Below are positions 63,549 through 64,000 of a stretch of DNA of 64,000 bases, piece by piece. Both the position numbers and the translations under genes were made by a program. The first letter of the stretch is position 1; each line of letters opens with the position of its first letter. The notes under the pieces were generated by a model that saw only the letters and a program-made list of their open reading frames with translations, did no database searches and was not told where the DNA came from. This DNA comes from Craspedostauros australis (taxonomy: Eukaryota > Bacillariophyta > Bacillariophyceae > Mastogloiales > Achnanthaceae), in contig JAMXDE010000005.1 of assembly GCA_026770025.1 (NCBI GenBank), positions 3,162,001-3,226,000 of the forward strand, given 5' to 3'.

Positions 63549-64000
63549 ATGGAGATCCAACATGCCCAAATCTGTTTTGACGACCTCCCAGCGTCTATCG
63601 GTGAGTTCCAAAAGGACGGATGCTCCTCCACAGGAGCAGCGGAGGAAGGAGAACAGAACGCCAGCACCTCCTTCTCTTCCATCGACGATGGATCTGGCAT
63701 AGCCAAAGACGACGCCAACCCTAACACCAACACCATGAACGACGGTGGGACTGGTGCCGCTGGCCCCTCAAGCGGCGTCGCTCCATGGAAGGACACATCG
63801 CAATTCCTCGGTCGCGAGGCGGAGCTCGAACAGCTCAAAGCTCTGAAGGACAAGGTCATCGGGGAGCACCAGAGCAATGCCACTCTCCCTGCACCGGAAT
63901 CATCTGCTGATGAGGCCAAGGACAAGGCCAAGGCACCACCACTACCCAAATCAATGCCAAGCAAGAGACTCGAAGTGTATCCAGCAGCACTAGTCTGGGG
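63549..64000 (+). CDS. Large AAA/STAND-type ATPase (tandem copy 3), 5' end only
   Basis: Open from ATG 63549 to the window end. It starts MEIQHAQICFDDLPAS, has a variable Ser/Asn-rich tail, then the family linker APWKDTSQFLGREAELEQL and VYPAALVWG, which directly precedes Walker A in the other two genes. The start and linker place it as a third paralogue in the same orientation. The nucleotide-binding and C-terminal parts lie beyond the window. Confidence 0.85.
   Translation, partial: MEIQHAQICFDDLPASIGEFQKDGCSSTGAAEEGEQNASTSFSSIDDGSGIAKDDANPNTNTMNDGGTGAAGPSSGVAPWKDTSQFLGREAELEQLKALKDKVIGEHQSNATLPAPESSADEAKDKAKAPPLPKSMPSKRLEVYPAALVW

Noticed and set aside
1-64000. tRNA, rRNA or CRISPR features
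   Set aside because: I looked for tRNA-like cloverleaf boxes and regularly spaced repeats. The only tRNA-like sequence is the 14-base primer site in the copia elements, and the repeats found are minisatellites, ankyrin units or LTRs.

Overview
The window is nuclear DNA of a diatom (a photosynthetic stramenopile). Several independent signs agree: multipass proteins with silicon-transporter (SIT) motifs (CMLD, EGMQ, GRQ); plastid-type presequences with a signal peptide ending at a phenylalanine; an NPL4 homologue carrying a signal peptide, as expected for the plastid import machinery (SELMA) of secondary red plastids; a TrpC-TrpF fusion; and Ty1/copia elements of the kind common in diatoms. The genus cannot be fixed from the sequence alone.

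Positions 1 to about 40917 are a tandem array of a roughly 8.1 kb unit, with two partial and two full copies. Each unit reads: ankyrin-repeat gene (+), SIT-like gene (-), small secreted protein gene (+), second ankyrin gene (-). The copies are closely related but decayed differently. The secreted-protein frame is open only in copy A. The SIT frame is most open in copy B. The second ankyrin gene is broken in every copy. The large plus-strand ankyrin genes stay open in copies B, C and D. Two probable solo LTRs (27862-28525 and 36588-37343) sit in the second ankyrin gene of copies B and C.

Between copies A and B lies a nested pair of copia elements. The outer element (5501-20324, + strand) entered the array and left the duplication ATCAC. 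A second, related element (5872-14330, - strand) then entered the outer element's 5' LTR and left GACAG. Both are young by LTR identity. Both have TA...CA LTR ends, and both have a primer site matching the anticodon arm of tRNA-Asn rather than a tRNA 3' end.

From about 41 kb the sequence is single-copy and gene-dense: a plastid-targeted protein of unknown function, TrpC-TrpF with a plastid presequence, signal-peptide NPL4, a GNAT acetyltransferase, and a CK2-like kinase with a signal peptide. The last 12 kb holds three tandem genes (the third cut by the window end) for large AAA/STAND-type ATPases with long helical C-terminal regions. SIT genes and a secretory CK2-like kinase near each other suggest, but do not prove, a silica-related neighbourhood.
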